NCBI GenBank assembly: GCA_023375785.1
Contig: SZWC01002395.1
Location: 109,459-137,841, forward strand
Direction: 5' to 3'
DNA from: Penium margaritaceum
Lineage: Eukaryota; Streptophyta; Zygnematophyceae; Desmidiales; Peniaceae
DNA: 28,383 nucleotides
Numbering within the stretch: position 1 is the stretch's first letter; each line of letters opens with the position of its first letter. The notes under the pieces were generated by a model. It ran no database searches and had not been told where the DNA came from. It worked only from the letters and a program-made list of their open reading frames with translations. Made by a program: the position numbers and the translations under genes. This document shows, piece after piece, positions 8,088 through 20,967 of the stretch.

Positions 8088-9503
8088 TCCCCCCTTCCGC
8101 TGGACCCAAGAAGTTTATAATCGGAGACGTTCCCTAGACCACGTCAGGAGCAGGATGAGGATGAAGAGCACAACCAAGGAGCTACCAGCATCAATGCACT
8201 CACACAACGTGATGATTATGCGTCCGAGTGATGGAGGAGACTGACTTCCTGATGTTTGATGCCCTAGAGAGCAAGGAGGCAGAGGAGGAGGTGTAATACC
8301 GGGAGTGTTGAGGTCCATATCCCCACTGTTGGACCATGGGCCCAAGAGGAGCCAGTCTCTCTCATGCCGTATGAACCGCCGCATGCATCATGTATGTGAT
8401 GACGTACACATGACCCTCATGTATCCCCATTGCTGGATGCGATCACGCAAACTATGCTCGCCTCTGTGTGCCGAACAACCCCAAAAATGACATAAACTCT
8501 ACTTTCATTTATGGGACTCATGAACGCTTCAGTCCTGCTCGGTGCGTGGTTCCTTCCCGGCCACCAAAGAAATTCACCACATCCGCACCGTAGGCAGCTT
8601 GGAGATGCAGAGTTAATCCTAGTGTTCTGTTCCACGCTGAGACGTGAACATCTGCGGCCGTCGATGTGTGGCATCGCAATGAAGACCGTCTGTGTCCCAG
8701 AAATTCTCTGATTGATGACCGTATCGATGCACGGGAACAAGAAAAAAAAAAAACCAATTTGTGACTTGGCAGCTTCCCACTGCTTATGAACGATCATCCA
8801 TTGTGATACGAAACAGAACAGGGCGCTGAGGGTTCTCAAACATGATCTAAATGATGTTTGGGTCCGCTTAGGATACTCTTGTTGGTTTTGTGTACCACGG
8901 ACGGGTGTACCCATCCATCACCGTTGATTGTGCTGATCAAACAGCGCTTGAGACAAAACAACATCGGTCACAGCAGTCATAAGAAATGTTTACTTCACCT
9001 TACACGACTGCAGCAGATGTCGTTTGCTTCATGTGATAGCATCACAACAGCGGCAGTGACATCTGGGATCCATAACACTTGCTTCAATTGTTTGTGACAG
9101 GGAACATGTCACCACTGTGAAACATGGAATGTACGGGCACAATTCATTTCCAAAAAAGAAAACACAGTATGACGTTTGTGACACCATATCCTTCACAAGA
9201 AGATACCTGGAATCGTGCGCAGATGAAAATGAACAGAAAAGCAACAGTTGAACCCGTCCCACAATTTTTTTTGGGGCCCTTGTACCTCTGCCAACCACCT
9301 GCAAACGGTTTTTTAAGAAGGAAATTTGAACAACCTTTATGCAAATGGGTTTTGAATTTTTGTCGAGTTTCTTCCACATTGAGTCCAAAACCAATAAAAT
9401 CCACAATGTTCTGCACAAATTACTTGTTAAAACAAATAAGTGTAATTAGCAGAAAACTCTCAAAATAATGAGATAATGGAATGGAAGTCTAACGGGCCGG
9501 AAC
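8088..9503. other. Unique sequence with no recognised gene
   Basis: About 1.4 kb of ordinary complexity between the low-complexity zone and the satellite. The longest open frame is on the minus strand (8914-8417, about 165 codons, with an FFFFL run and CLRCGCGEF); I do not recognise it and see no homologous motif or supporting splice context. An A12 tract occurs near 8742. The right part (about 9100-9480) is AT-richer. Could hold degraded transposon or exon remnants. Confidence 0.4.
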
Positions 9504-11051
9504 TCACACCTGGCAGTAGTGTACGGCTACCTCTACACGCCGCATTTTGCGTCACGGAATTCTGACGAGCCGTTTGTGAGAACGTAACTCGACAGCTAGG
9601 AGGGGGGTCCGCGATCACTGGGTGCGTGACTGCGCTCTCAGCTCCCGGCACACTCTCAGGACCTACGGTGAGTTTTTCATCCAGATGATCACACCTGGCA
9701 GTAGTGTACGGCTACCTCTATGTGTCGCATTTTGCGCCACGCAATTCTGACGGGCCGTTTGTGAGAACGGAATTCAGAGGGGTTACGGAGGGGTCAGTGA
9801 TCACTGTGTGTGCATGGCTGTGCTCTCAGCTCCCGGCGTACTCTCGGGACCTACGGTTAGTGCTTCATCCAGATTATCACACCTGGCAGTAGTGTACGGC
9901 TACCTCTCCACGCCGCATTTTGTGCCACGCAGTTCTGACGCGCCGTTTGTGAGAACCGGATTCTAGAACAGGAGGGGAGGGGGTCCGCAATCACTGTGCA
10001 TGCATGTCTGTGCTCCAAGCTCTCGGCACATTCTCGGGACCAACGGTGCATGTTTCATCCAGATTATCACACCTGGCAGTAGTGCACGGCTACCTCTACG
10101 TGCAGCATTTTCCGCCATGCAATTCTGACATGCCGTTTGTGAGAACGTAATTCTTGAGCTGGGAGGGGGGGGNATCCGCGATCACTGTGCGTACGTGGCT
10201 GCGCTCTGAGCTCCCGACGTAATCTTGGGATCTACGGTGAGTGCTCGTCGCATTTTGTGCCACGCAATTCTGATGGGCTGTTTGTGAGAACGGAATTCCG
10301 GAGCGGGGGGAGGGGGGTCTGCGATCACTGTGTGTGTGGCTACGCTCTCAGCTCCCGGCGTACTCTCAGGACCTCCAGTGAGTGTTTCATCTAGATTATC
10401 ACACTTGGCAGTAGTGTATGGCTACCTCTACGTGCTGCATTTTGCGCCACACAATTCTTACGAGTCGTTTGTGAGAACGGAATCCTGGAGCAGGGTGGGG
10501 TCCGCAATCACGGTGCGTGCGTCGCTCCACTCCTAGCTCCCCGTGCAATTTCGGGACCTACTGTGAGTGTTTCATCCAGATTATCACATCACACATTAGT
10601 GTACGGCTACCTCTACGCACTGTGTTTTGGGCCACGCAATTTTGACGTGCCGTTTGTGAGAACGCAATTCTGGAGCTCAGGGGGGAGGGGGTCTTTGATC
10701 ACTGGGTGCGTGGCTGCCCTCTGAGCTCCCGGTGCACTCTCGGGACCTAAAATGAGTTTTTTATCAAGATTATCACACCTGGTAGTATTTTACGGCTACC
10801 TCTACGCGTCGCATTTTGCGACAGGCAATCCTGACAGATCGTTTGTGAGAACGGAACTCTCGAGTGGGGGGGATCCGTGATCACTATGTGTGCGTGGCTG
10901 CGCTCTCATCTCCGAGCGCACTCTCGGGACCTACGGTACGTGTTTCATCCAGATTATTACACCTGGCAGTAATACACGGCTACCTGCATGCACCGCATTT
11001 TGCGCCACGCAATTCTGATGAGCCGTTTGTGAGAACCAAATTCTTGAGCGA

Positions 11052-11073
11052 GGGGGGGGGGGGGGGGGGGGGG
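11052..11073 (+). repeat. G homopolymer (22 G) in satellite unit
   Basis: The G-run that most satellite units carry after GGAATTCTGGAGC is here expanded to 22 uninterrupted G. It can form a G-quadruplex and is prone to sequencing-length error. Confidence 0.85.
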
Positions 11074-14000
11074 TCTGCGATCACTACGTGCATGGCTGCA
11101 CTCTCAACTCCCGGCCCACTCTGGGGACCTACGGTGATTGTTTCATCCAGGTTATCACACCTGGCAGTAGTGCACTCTACCTCTACGCATTGTATTTTGC
11201 TCCACAAAATTGTGACGGGCCATTTGTGAGAACGGAATTCTGGAGCTGGGGGGCGTTGGAGATCACCGGGTGCTTGGCTGCACTCTCAGCTCCCGGCAAA
11301 CTCTCGGGACCTATGATGATTTTATCATCCAGATTATCACACCTGGCAGTAGTGTATGGCTACCTATATGTGTCGCATTTTGCGCCATGCAATTCATCAG
11401 GCTATTTGTGAGAACGGAATTCTGGAGTGCGGGAGGGGAGGGGGGGGGGGGTCCACGATCACTATGTGTGCATGGCTACGCTCTCAGCTCCCAGCGCACT
11501 CTCGGTACCTACAGTGAATTTTTCATCCAGATAATCACACCTAGAAGTAATCTATGGCTACCTCTACGTGCCGAATTTTGCACCACGCAATTCGGATGGG
11601 CCGTTTGTGAGAACAAAAACCTGGAGCTTAGGAGGGGGGGGTCTGTAATCACAAGGTGTGAGGCTGCACTCTCAGCTCCCGGCTCACTCTCAGGACCTAC
11701 GGTGAGTGTTTCATCCAGATTATTACACCTGGCAGTAGTGTAGGGCTACCTCTACATGCAGTATTGTGCGCCACGTAATTCTGACATAATGTTTGTGAGA
11801 ACGGAATTCTGGAGCTGGGGAGGAGGGGGGCGCATCACTGGGTGCATCGCTGCGCTTTCAGCTCCAGGCGTCATCTCAAGACCTACGGCGAGTATTTGAT
11901 CCAGATTATAACACTTGGGAGTAGTGTACGGCTACCTCTATGTGCTGCATTTTGCGCCACGCAATTCAGACGGGCCATTTGCATTAACCAAATTCTGGAG
12001 ATGGGGGGGGAGGGGAGAGTCTGCAATCACTTTGCGTGCGTGGCTGTGCTTCGAGCTCCTGGCACACTCTCGGGACCTACGGTGATTGTTTCATCCAGAT
12101 TATTGCACCTAATAGTAGTGTACGGCTACCCCCACGCCCTGCATTTTGCGCCACACAATTTTGATGGGCCGTTTGTGAGAACAGAATTCTGCAGCAGGGG
12201 GGGGTCTACGATCACTGGGTGCATGGCTGAGCTCTCAACTCCCGGCGCACTCTCAGGATCTACGGTGAGTTTTTCATCCAGATTATCTCACCTGGAAGTA
12301 GTGTACAAATACTTGTATGCGCCGCATTTGGCGCCACGCAACTCTTAGTTCGCCGTTTGTGATAACAAAATTCTGGAGTCGGCAGAAGGGGGGGTTAAGA
12401 TCACTATGCGTTCGTGGCTGTGCTCTCAGCTCCCAGTGCACTCTCGGGACCTACAGTGATTGTTTCACCCCGATTCTTACACCTGGCAGTAGTGTACAGC
12501 TACTTGTACGTGCCGCATTTTGCGCCACGCAATTCTGATAGGCTGTTTGTGAGAACGGAATTGTGGAGAGGAAGGGGGTCCGCGATCACTATGCGTGCAT
12601 CATTGCGCTCTCAGCTCCTGGCGCACAATCGGGATCTACGGTGAGTGTTTTATCCAGATTATCATACGTGGCAGTATTGTACGGCTACCTCTATGTGCCG
12701 CACTTTGTGCCACTCAATTCTGACGGGCCATTTGTGAGAACGGTATTCAAGAGCTAGGGAGGGGGGAGGGGAGGTCCGCGATCACTTGGTGCTTGGTTGC
12801 TCTCTCAGCTCCCGGCACACTCTCGGGACCTACGATGAGTGTTTCATCCAGATAATCACACTTGGCAGAACTGTACAGCTAACTCTACGTACCGCATTTT
12901 GCGCCACGAAATTCTGAAGGGCCGTTTATGGGAACAAAATTCTGAAGCGGGAGGGAAATCAGCAATCACTATGCGTGCGTGCCTGGGCTCTCAGCTCCCG
13001 GTGCACTCTCAGGACCTACGGCGAGTTTTTCATCCAGATTTTCACACATGGCAGTAGTGTACGGCTACCTCTACGCGCTGCATTTTGCGCCACCCAATTC
13101 TAACGAGCCGTTTGTGAAAATTAATTTCTGGAGCTTGGGGGGAGGGGGGGTTGGCAATTACAGGGTGCGTGGCTATGCTATCAGCTCCCAGCGCAATCTC
13201 GGCACCTATGGTGAGTGTTTCATCAAGATTATATCACCCGGTAGTAGTTTACGGCTACCTCTATGCGCCACATTTTGCGCCATGCAATTCTGACGGGTCG
13301 TCAGTGAGAATGGAATTCTAGAGCTTGGGAGGGGGGTTCGTGATCACTGGGTGCATGGTTACTCTCTCAGCTCCCAGGACCTATGGTGAGTTTTTCATCC
13401 AGATAATCACACCTGGAATAGTGTATGTTTACCTCTATGTGCCGCATTTTGCGCCACGCAGTTTGAACGGGCCGTTTGTGAGAACAGAATTCTGGAGCGG
13501 TGGGGGGGGAGTTCCACAATCACCATGCGTGCGTGGCTGCACTCTCAGCTCCCGGCGCACTCTCCGGACCTACGGTGAGTGTTTCATCCAGATTCTCACA
13601 CTTGGCAATAGTGTACGACTACCTCTACGCGTCGCATTTTGTGCAACACAATTCTGACAGGTCGTTTATGAGATTGGAATTCTTGAGCTGGAGGGGGGTC
13701 CACGATCACGGGGTACGTGGCTGTGCTAAGCTCCCGGCGCACTCTCGGGATCTACTGTGGGTTTTTTACCCAGATTATCACACCTGGCAGTAGTGTACGG
13801 CTACCTCTACGCTTTGCATTTTGTGCCATGCAATTCTGACGGGCCGTTTGTGAGAGCAGAATTCTGGAGCTGGGAGGGGGTTCCACGATCATGGTGTGCG
13901 TGGTTGTGCTCTCAGCTCCTGGCGCACTCTCGGGACCTACAGTAGTTTTTTCATCCAGGTTATCACACCTTGTATTGGTGTACGGTTACCTCTACGCGCC

Positions 14001-17000
14001 GCTTTTTGGGCCAGGCAATTCGGACAGGCCATTTGTGAGAACGAAATTCTCAAGCGGGGGGAGGGGTAGTCTGCAATCATTGGGTGCGTGGCTGCGCTCT
14101 CAGCTCACGGTGCACTCTCGGGACCCGTGGTGAGTGTTTTTTCCAGAAAATCAAACCTGGCAGTAGTGCATGGCTACCTCTACGTGCCACATTTTGCGTC
14201 ACGCAATTCTGACGGGCCGTTTGTGAGAATAGAAGTCTGGATCGGGTGGGGAGGGGGGTCCGCGATCACTGGGTGCGTGGCTGCACTCTGAGCACCTGGT
14301 GCACTCTTGGGACCTACGGTGAGTGTTTTATCTAGATTATCATACCTGGAAGTAGTGTACGGCTACCTCTACATGCCGTATTTTGTGCCATGCAATTCTG
14401 ACGGGCTGTTTGTGCGAACAAAACTTTAGAGGGGGAGGGGAGTCCGCGATCACTTTGCCTACATGGCTGGCCTCTCACCTCTCGGCACACTCTCAGGACC
14501 CACGGTGAGTGTTTCATCCAGATTATCACACCTGGAAGTAGTGTACAGCCACCTTTATACACCGCATTTTGCGTCACGCAATTCTGATGGGCCGTTTGTG
14601 AGAACCGAATTCTAGAACGGGGGGGAGGGGGGAGTTGTGATCACTGTGAGTGTGGGGCTGCACTCTCAGCTCTTGGTGCACTTTTGGGACCTACAGTAAG
14701 TGTTTCCTTCAAATTATTACACCTGGCAGTAGTTTACGGCTACCTCTACGCGCCGCATGTTGTGCCACGCAATTCTGACAGGCCGTTTGTGAGAACCGAA
14801 TTTTGGAGCTAGAGTGGAGTCCGTGATCACTGGGTGCGTGGCTGCGCTCTCTCCTCCCGGCGCACTCTCGGGACCTTCGGTGCGTGTTTCATCCAGATTA
14901 TCACGCTTAGTAGTAGTATACGGCTACTTCTACGCACTGCATTTTGCGCCACACAATTCTGAGGGGCCATTTGTTCGAACAGAATTCTGGAGCGGGAGGG
15001 GGTTCCGCAATCACTGTGCGTGTGTGGCTGCACTCTCAGCTCTTGACGCACTCTCGGGACCTACGGTGAGTGTTTCATCTAGATAATCACACCTAGAAGT
15101 AATGTATGGCTACCTCTACTTGCCGCATTTTGCGCCACGCAATTTGGACGGGCCGTTTGTGAGAACCGAATTCCGGAGCGGGGGAGGGGGGTCTGCCATC
15201 ACTAGGTACGAGGGTGCACTCCGAGCTCCTAGCGCATTCTCGGGACCTACGGTGAATGTTTCATCCAGATTATCACACTTGGAAGTAGTGTACAGCTACC
15301 TCTATGCACCGCATTTTGCGTAGCTCAAATTTTGACAGGCCGTTTATGAGAACGGAATTCTGGAGCGAGAAGGGGGGAAACGTTCACTTTACGTGCGTGG
15401 CTGCCATCTAATCTCCAGGTGCACTCTCGGGACCTACGGTGAGTGTTTCATACAGATTATCACACCTCAAAGTAGTGTACGGCTACCTCTACGTACTGCA
15501 TTTTTTCCTCGCAAATCTGACAGGCCTTTTGTGAGAAAGGAATTTTGGAGCCCGGAAGGGGGGGGGGTTACGATCAGTGGGTGCGTGGCTGCGCTCTCAG
15601 CTCCCGGCGCACTCTCCGGACCTCTGGTTAGTTTTTTATCCAGATTATCACACCTTACAGTGGTATTTGGTTACCTCTACACACCACATTTTGCGCCACG
15701 CAATTCTGATGGGCTGCTCGTAAGAACTTCATTCTGGAGCGGGGGTGTGGGGGGTCCGTAATCACTAGGTACGAGGCTATGCTCTCAGCTCCAAGCGCAC
15801 TCTCGGGACCAACGGTGAAGGTTTCATCCAGATTATCACACCTGGATTTAATGTACAGCTACCTTTACGCGTCCCATTTTGCGCCACGAAATTCTGACAG
15901 GCCATTCGTGAGAGCAAAACTCTGGAGTAGGGTGGGGGGTCTGCGATCACTGTGCGTGCATGGCTGCCCTCTCAGCTCCCGGCCCACTCTCGAAACCTAC
16001 GATGAGTATTTCATCCATATTGTCAAACCTGGCAGTAGTGCACAGCTACCTATTTGTGTTGCATTTTGCGCCACACTATTCTGATGGGCCGTTCATGAGT
16101 ACGGAATTCTAGAGCGCGGGTGGTTGGGGGTTCTGCGATCACTCTGCACAACGTGGCTGTCCTCTAAGCTCCCAGCGTACTCTCAGGACCCATGGTGAGT
16201 GTTTCATCTAGATTATCACACCTAGCAGTAGTGTACAGCTACCTCTACACACCGCATTTTGCGCCACGCAATTCTGACGGGCCGTTTGTGATAACGGAAT
16301 TCTGGAGCTAGGGGGGGTCCACGATCACTGGATGCGAGGCTGCGCTCTTGGCTCTTGGCGCACCCTCAAAACGTACGGTGAGTGTTTTGTCCAGATGATC
16401 ACACCTGGAAAGAGTGTATGGCTACCTCTATGTGCCGTGGTTTGTACAATGCAAATTGGACGTGCCGTTTGTGAGAACGAAATTTTGGAGCTGGCGGGGG
16501 TCCGCGATCACTGGGTGTGTAGCTGCGCTCTCAGCTCCAGGCGCACTCTCGGGACCTACGGTGAGCGTTTCATCCAGATTATCACACTTGGAAGTAGCGT
16601 TTGGCTACTTCTACGTGCCGGATTTTGTGTCGCACAATTCTGACAGGCCGTTTGTGAGAACAGAATTCTGGAGCGTGAGGGGGATTCGTGATCACCGTGC
16701 ATCTGTGGCTGCTCTCTCAGCTTCCGGTGCACTCTCAGGACCTATGGTGAGTATTCTATCCAGATAACCACACCTCGCAGTAGGGTATGGCTACCTCTAC
16801 GTGTCGTATTTTGTGCGAAGCAATTCTGACGAGCTCTTTGTGAGAAAAGAATTCTTGAGGTAGGTGGGGTTCGCGATCATTGAATGTGTTGCTGCGCTCT
16901 CAGCTCAGGGTACACTCTCGGGACTTACGGTGAGTGTTTCATCCTGATTATCACACCTAGCACTAGTGTACTGCTACATCTACGCACTGCATTTTGCGTC

Positions 17001-19860
17001 ACGCAATTATGATGGGCCGTTTGTGAGAACGGAATCATGGAGCGGAGGGTGGGGGGAGGGGAGGAGGTCTACAATCACTGTGCATGCGTGGCTGTGCTTC
17101 CAGATCCTGGCGCACTCTCGGGACTTACGGTGAATGTTTCATCCAAGTTATCACACCAGGCAGTAGTGTACAGCTACCTCTATGTGCCACATTTTACGGT
17201 TCGCAGTTCTGACGGGCTCTTTGTGAGAACGTAATTCAGGAGCTGGAGGGGGGGGAGGGGGGGGGTCCTGTGATTACTGGGTGCGTGGCTGGGCTCTCAG
17301 CTCCCGGAACACTCTCGGAACCTACGGTGAGTGTTTTGTTTATATTATCACACCTGGAAATTGTGTATGGCGACCTCTGAGTGCTGCATTTTGCGCCACG
17401 CAATTGTGAAGGGCCGTTTGTGAGAACGGAATTCCGGAGCAAAGGGGGGGGAGGGTGGTCCGAAATCAGTGGGTGCGTGGCTGTGCTCTCAGCTCCTGAT
17501 GCGGTCTAAGGACCTACGGTGAGTGTTTCATCCAGAGTGTCACACCTGGGAATAGTGTAAGGCTACCTCTACGTGCTGCATTTTGCGCCACGCAATTCTG
17601 ACGGGCCGTTTCTGGGAACGGAATTATGGAGCAAGGGGGGAGCCCGCGATCACCGATTGTATGTCTGCGATCTCAGCTCCCGGTGCACTCTCGGGACCTG
17701 CGGTGAGGGTTTCATCCAAGTTATTACACTTGGCAGTAGTGTGCAGCCATCTCTACGAGTCGCATTTTACACCACGCATTTGTGACGGGCCGTTTCTGAG
17801 TACGTAAGTCTTGAGCAGGGGGGGAGGGGGTCCGCAATGACTGTGTGTGCGCGGCTGCGTTTCCAGCTCCCGGCGCACTCTCGGGACCTACGGTGAGTGT
17901 TTCATCCAGATTATCACACATGGCAGTAGTGTACGTTACCTCTATGCGTCGCATTTTGTGCCACGCAGTTCTGATAGCCGTTCATGAGAAAGGAATTATG
18001 GAGCTGGAAGCGGGATGTCCGGTATCTCTGGATGCGTGGCTATGCTCTCACCTCCCAACACACTTTCGGGACCTACGGTGAGTGTTTCATCCAGATTATC
18101 ACACTTGGTAGTAGTGTACGACTACTTCTTCGTGCCGCATTTTGCAGCACGCAGTTCTGACAGCTTGTTTATGAGAACGGAATTCTGGAGCTGGGGGAGA
18201 AGGGGTCCGCGATCACTGGGTGCGTGGCTGGGCTCTTAGCTCCAGGCGCTCTCTCAGGATCTACGGTGAGGGATTCATCCAGATTATCACACTTGGCATT
18301 AATGTACAGCTACCTCTACGGGTCGCATTTTGTGCCACGCAGTTATGACAAACCGTTTCTGAGAACGCAAGTCTGGAGCCGGTGGGGGGGGATGACAGTG
18401 CGTGCATGGTTGTGGTCCCAGCTCCCGACACACTCTCGGGACCTACGGTGAGTGTTTGATCCAGATTATTACACATGGCAGTAGTGTACGGCTACCTCTA
18501 TGTGCCGCATTTTGCGCCACGCAATTCTGACAGTCGTTTGTGAGAAAGGAACCCTAAAGCTCTGAGAGGGGGGTCCGCAATCACTGGGTGCGTGGCTGCA
18601 CTCTCAGCTCCCGGCACACTCTCGCAACTTACGCTGAGTTTTTCATCCAGATGATCACACCTGGCAGTATTGTAAGACATCCTTTATGCACCGTATTTTG
18701 CCCCACACAATTCTAATGGGCCATTTGTGAGATTGGAATTGTGGAGCGAGAGGGTGGGGGGGTCCACGATCATTGTGCGTGTGTGGCTGCACTCTCAGCT
18801 CCCGGCGTACTCTCAAGACCAACGATGAGTGTTTCATCCAGATTCTCACACCTGGAAGTATTGCTTGGCTCCCTTACGTGCCGCATTTTACGCCACGCAA
18901 TTCTGACGGGCCGTTTGTGAGAACGGAATTCTTGAGCGAGGGGGGGAGGGGGGAGTCCTCGATCTCTGGGTGCGTGGCTGTGCTCTCAGCTCTGGGCGCA
19001 CTCTTGGGACCTACGGTGAGTGTTTCATCCACATAATCACACCTAGAAGTAGTGTACGGCTACCTCTACGTGTCACATTTTGTGCAACGCAATTTTGACG
19101 CGCCGTTTGTGAGAACGGAATTCTGGACCTAGGGGGGTCCATGATCAGTGGGTGTGTGGTTGCACTCTCAGCTCCCGACGCACTTCCGGTACCTACGATG
19201 AGTGTTTAATCCAGATTATCACACCCAATAGTAGTGTACAGTTACCTCTGTGTTCTGCATTTTACGCCACGCAATTCTGACGAGCTGTTTGTAAGAAAGG
19301 AGTTCTAGAGCTGGGGAGGCAGGGTCGGCGATCAGTATGCTTCTGTGGCTGTGCTCCCAGCTCCTGGCACACTCTTGAGACCTACTGTGAGTGTTTCATC
19401 CAGATTATCACACTTAGCACAAGTATGCGGCTATTTCTATGTGCAGCATTTTGCGCCATGCAATTCTGATGGGCGATTTGTGAGAACGGAATTCTGGAGT
19501 TGAGGGGAGGGGTGTGCGATCAATCGGTGCATGACTGCACTCTCAGCTCCCGGTGCACTGTCGGTACCTACGGTGAGTTTTTCATCCAGATTGTTACACC
19601 TAGAAGTAGTGTAAATCTACCTCTATGCGGCACATTTTGTGCCATACACTTCTAACAGGCCGCTTGTGAGAACAGAATTCTGGAGTAAGAGGGGGTTCGT
19701 GATCATTATGCGTGCAAGGCTGCGCTCTCAGCTCCTGACGCACTCTCGGGACCTACAGTAAGATTATCACACCTGGCAGTAGTGTAGGGCAACCTTTATG
19801 CGCTGCATTTTGTGCCACGCAATCCGACGTGCTGCTGTGAGAACAAAATTCTGGAGCCAT

Positions 19861-19911
<51 letters not shown>
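19861..19911 (+). repeat. G homopolymer (51 G) in satellite unit
   Basis: Fifty-one consecutive G at the position of the unit's usual short G-run. The flanks are normal satellite sequence (TTCTGGAGCCAT on the left, GATCCGCAATGACTTGGTG on the right). Extreme homopolymer expansion or an assembly artefact; the exact length should not be trusted. Confidence 0.8.
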
Positions 19912-19912
<1 letters not shown>

Positions 19913-20967
19913 TCCGCAATGACTTGGTGCGTGGTTGCGCTCTCAACTCCTGGTGCACTCTCGGGACCTACGGTGAGTCTTTCATCAAGATTATCACACT
20001 TGGCACTAGTGTACGGTTACCTCTATGTGCCCCATTTTGCGCCACATAATTCTGCTGGGCCCTTGTGAGAACGAAAATCTTGAACGAGAGGGGAGTCAGT
20101 GATCACTGTGCGTGCATGGCGATGCTCTTAGCACTTGGCGCACTCTCATGACCTACGATGAGTGTTTCATCCAGATTATCAGACCTTGCAGTAGTGTATG
20201 GTTACCTCTACGTGCCGTATTTCGCCCTTTGCAGTTCTGACGGGCCGTTTGTGAGAACAGAGTTCTGGAGCGGGGGAGGGGGATCCGCAATCACTGTGCA
20301 TGCATGGTTGTGCTCTCAGCTCCCGGCACACTTTCGGGGCTTTTGGTAAGTGTTTCATCCAGGTTGTCATATGTGAGAGTAGTGTGCAGCTACCTCTACG
20401 TGCCGCAATTTGCGCCACGCAATTCTGACGGGTCGTTTGTGAGAACGAAATTCTGGAGCTGGGAGGGGAGGGTATATGATCAGTGGGTGCATGGCTGCGC
20501 TCTCCGCTCCCAGCCCTCTCTCGCGACCTATGGTGATTTGTTTATCCAGATTATCACAATTGCAAGTAGTCTACGGCTACCTCTACGTGCCGTATTTTAC
20601 ACCACGCAATTTTCACGAGCCGTTTGTGAGAACAGAATTCTGGAGGGGGGAGGGATGGGAATCCACAATCACTGTGCATGTGTGGCTACACTCTTAGCTC
20701 CCAGTGCACTCTCGGGACCTACAGTGAGTGTTTCATCCAGATTATTAAACCTGGAAGTAGTGTACAGCTACCTCAACGTGCTATATTTGGTGCCACGCAA
20801 TTCAGACGGGTCGTTTGTGAGAACGAAAATCTGGAGGGAAGGGGGGGTCCGCTATCATTGGGTGCGTGGCTGTGCTCTCAGCTTCCGACGCACTCTCGGG
20901 ACCTACGGTGAGTGTTTTATCTTGATTATCATACCTGGCTGTAGTGTAGAGCTACCTCTACGCGCGG

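Larger units (their letters stand above)
9504..20967 (+). repeat. Satellite array, about 61 units of ~187 bp, head to tail
   Basis: The block ATCACACCTGGCAGTAGTG followed by TACGGCTACCTCTACG recurs every 180-195 bases, for example near 9688, 9878, 10065, 11155, 12287, 13776, 15273, 16579, 18470 and 20920. I count about 61-62 copies, mean period about 187 bases. Other conserved unit parts are CGCATTTTGCGCCACGCAAT, TGACGGGCCGTTTGTGAGAA, GGAATTCTGGAGC, a G-run, GATCACTG, then CTCTCAGCTCCCGGCGCACT and CGGGACCTACGGTGAGTG. All units share orientation. Copies differ by several to about twenty percent by eye, and small deletions occur. A unit length near one nucleosome repeat and the tandem order fit a centromeric or heterochromatic satellite, but nothing here proves location. 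Since 187 is not a multiple of three, long open frames inside it are not genes. Confidence 0.93.

Noticed and set aside
8417..8914. Minus-strand 165-codon frame as a gene
   Set aside because: No recognisable motif, no convincing start or splice sites, and competing frames are open over parts of it.
9704..20911. Dozens of similar 60-170 codon frames with SSRLSHLAVVYGYLY or related repeats
   Set aside because: They are translations of the satellite unit. The same DNA is open in other frames, units carry stops and frame changes, and no start or splice context recurs.
9504..20967. CRISPR array
   Set aside because: The period is about 187 bases with divergence along the whole unit, not short identical repeats with unique spacers, and the context is eukaryotic.
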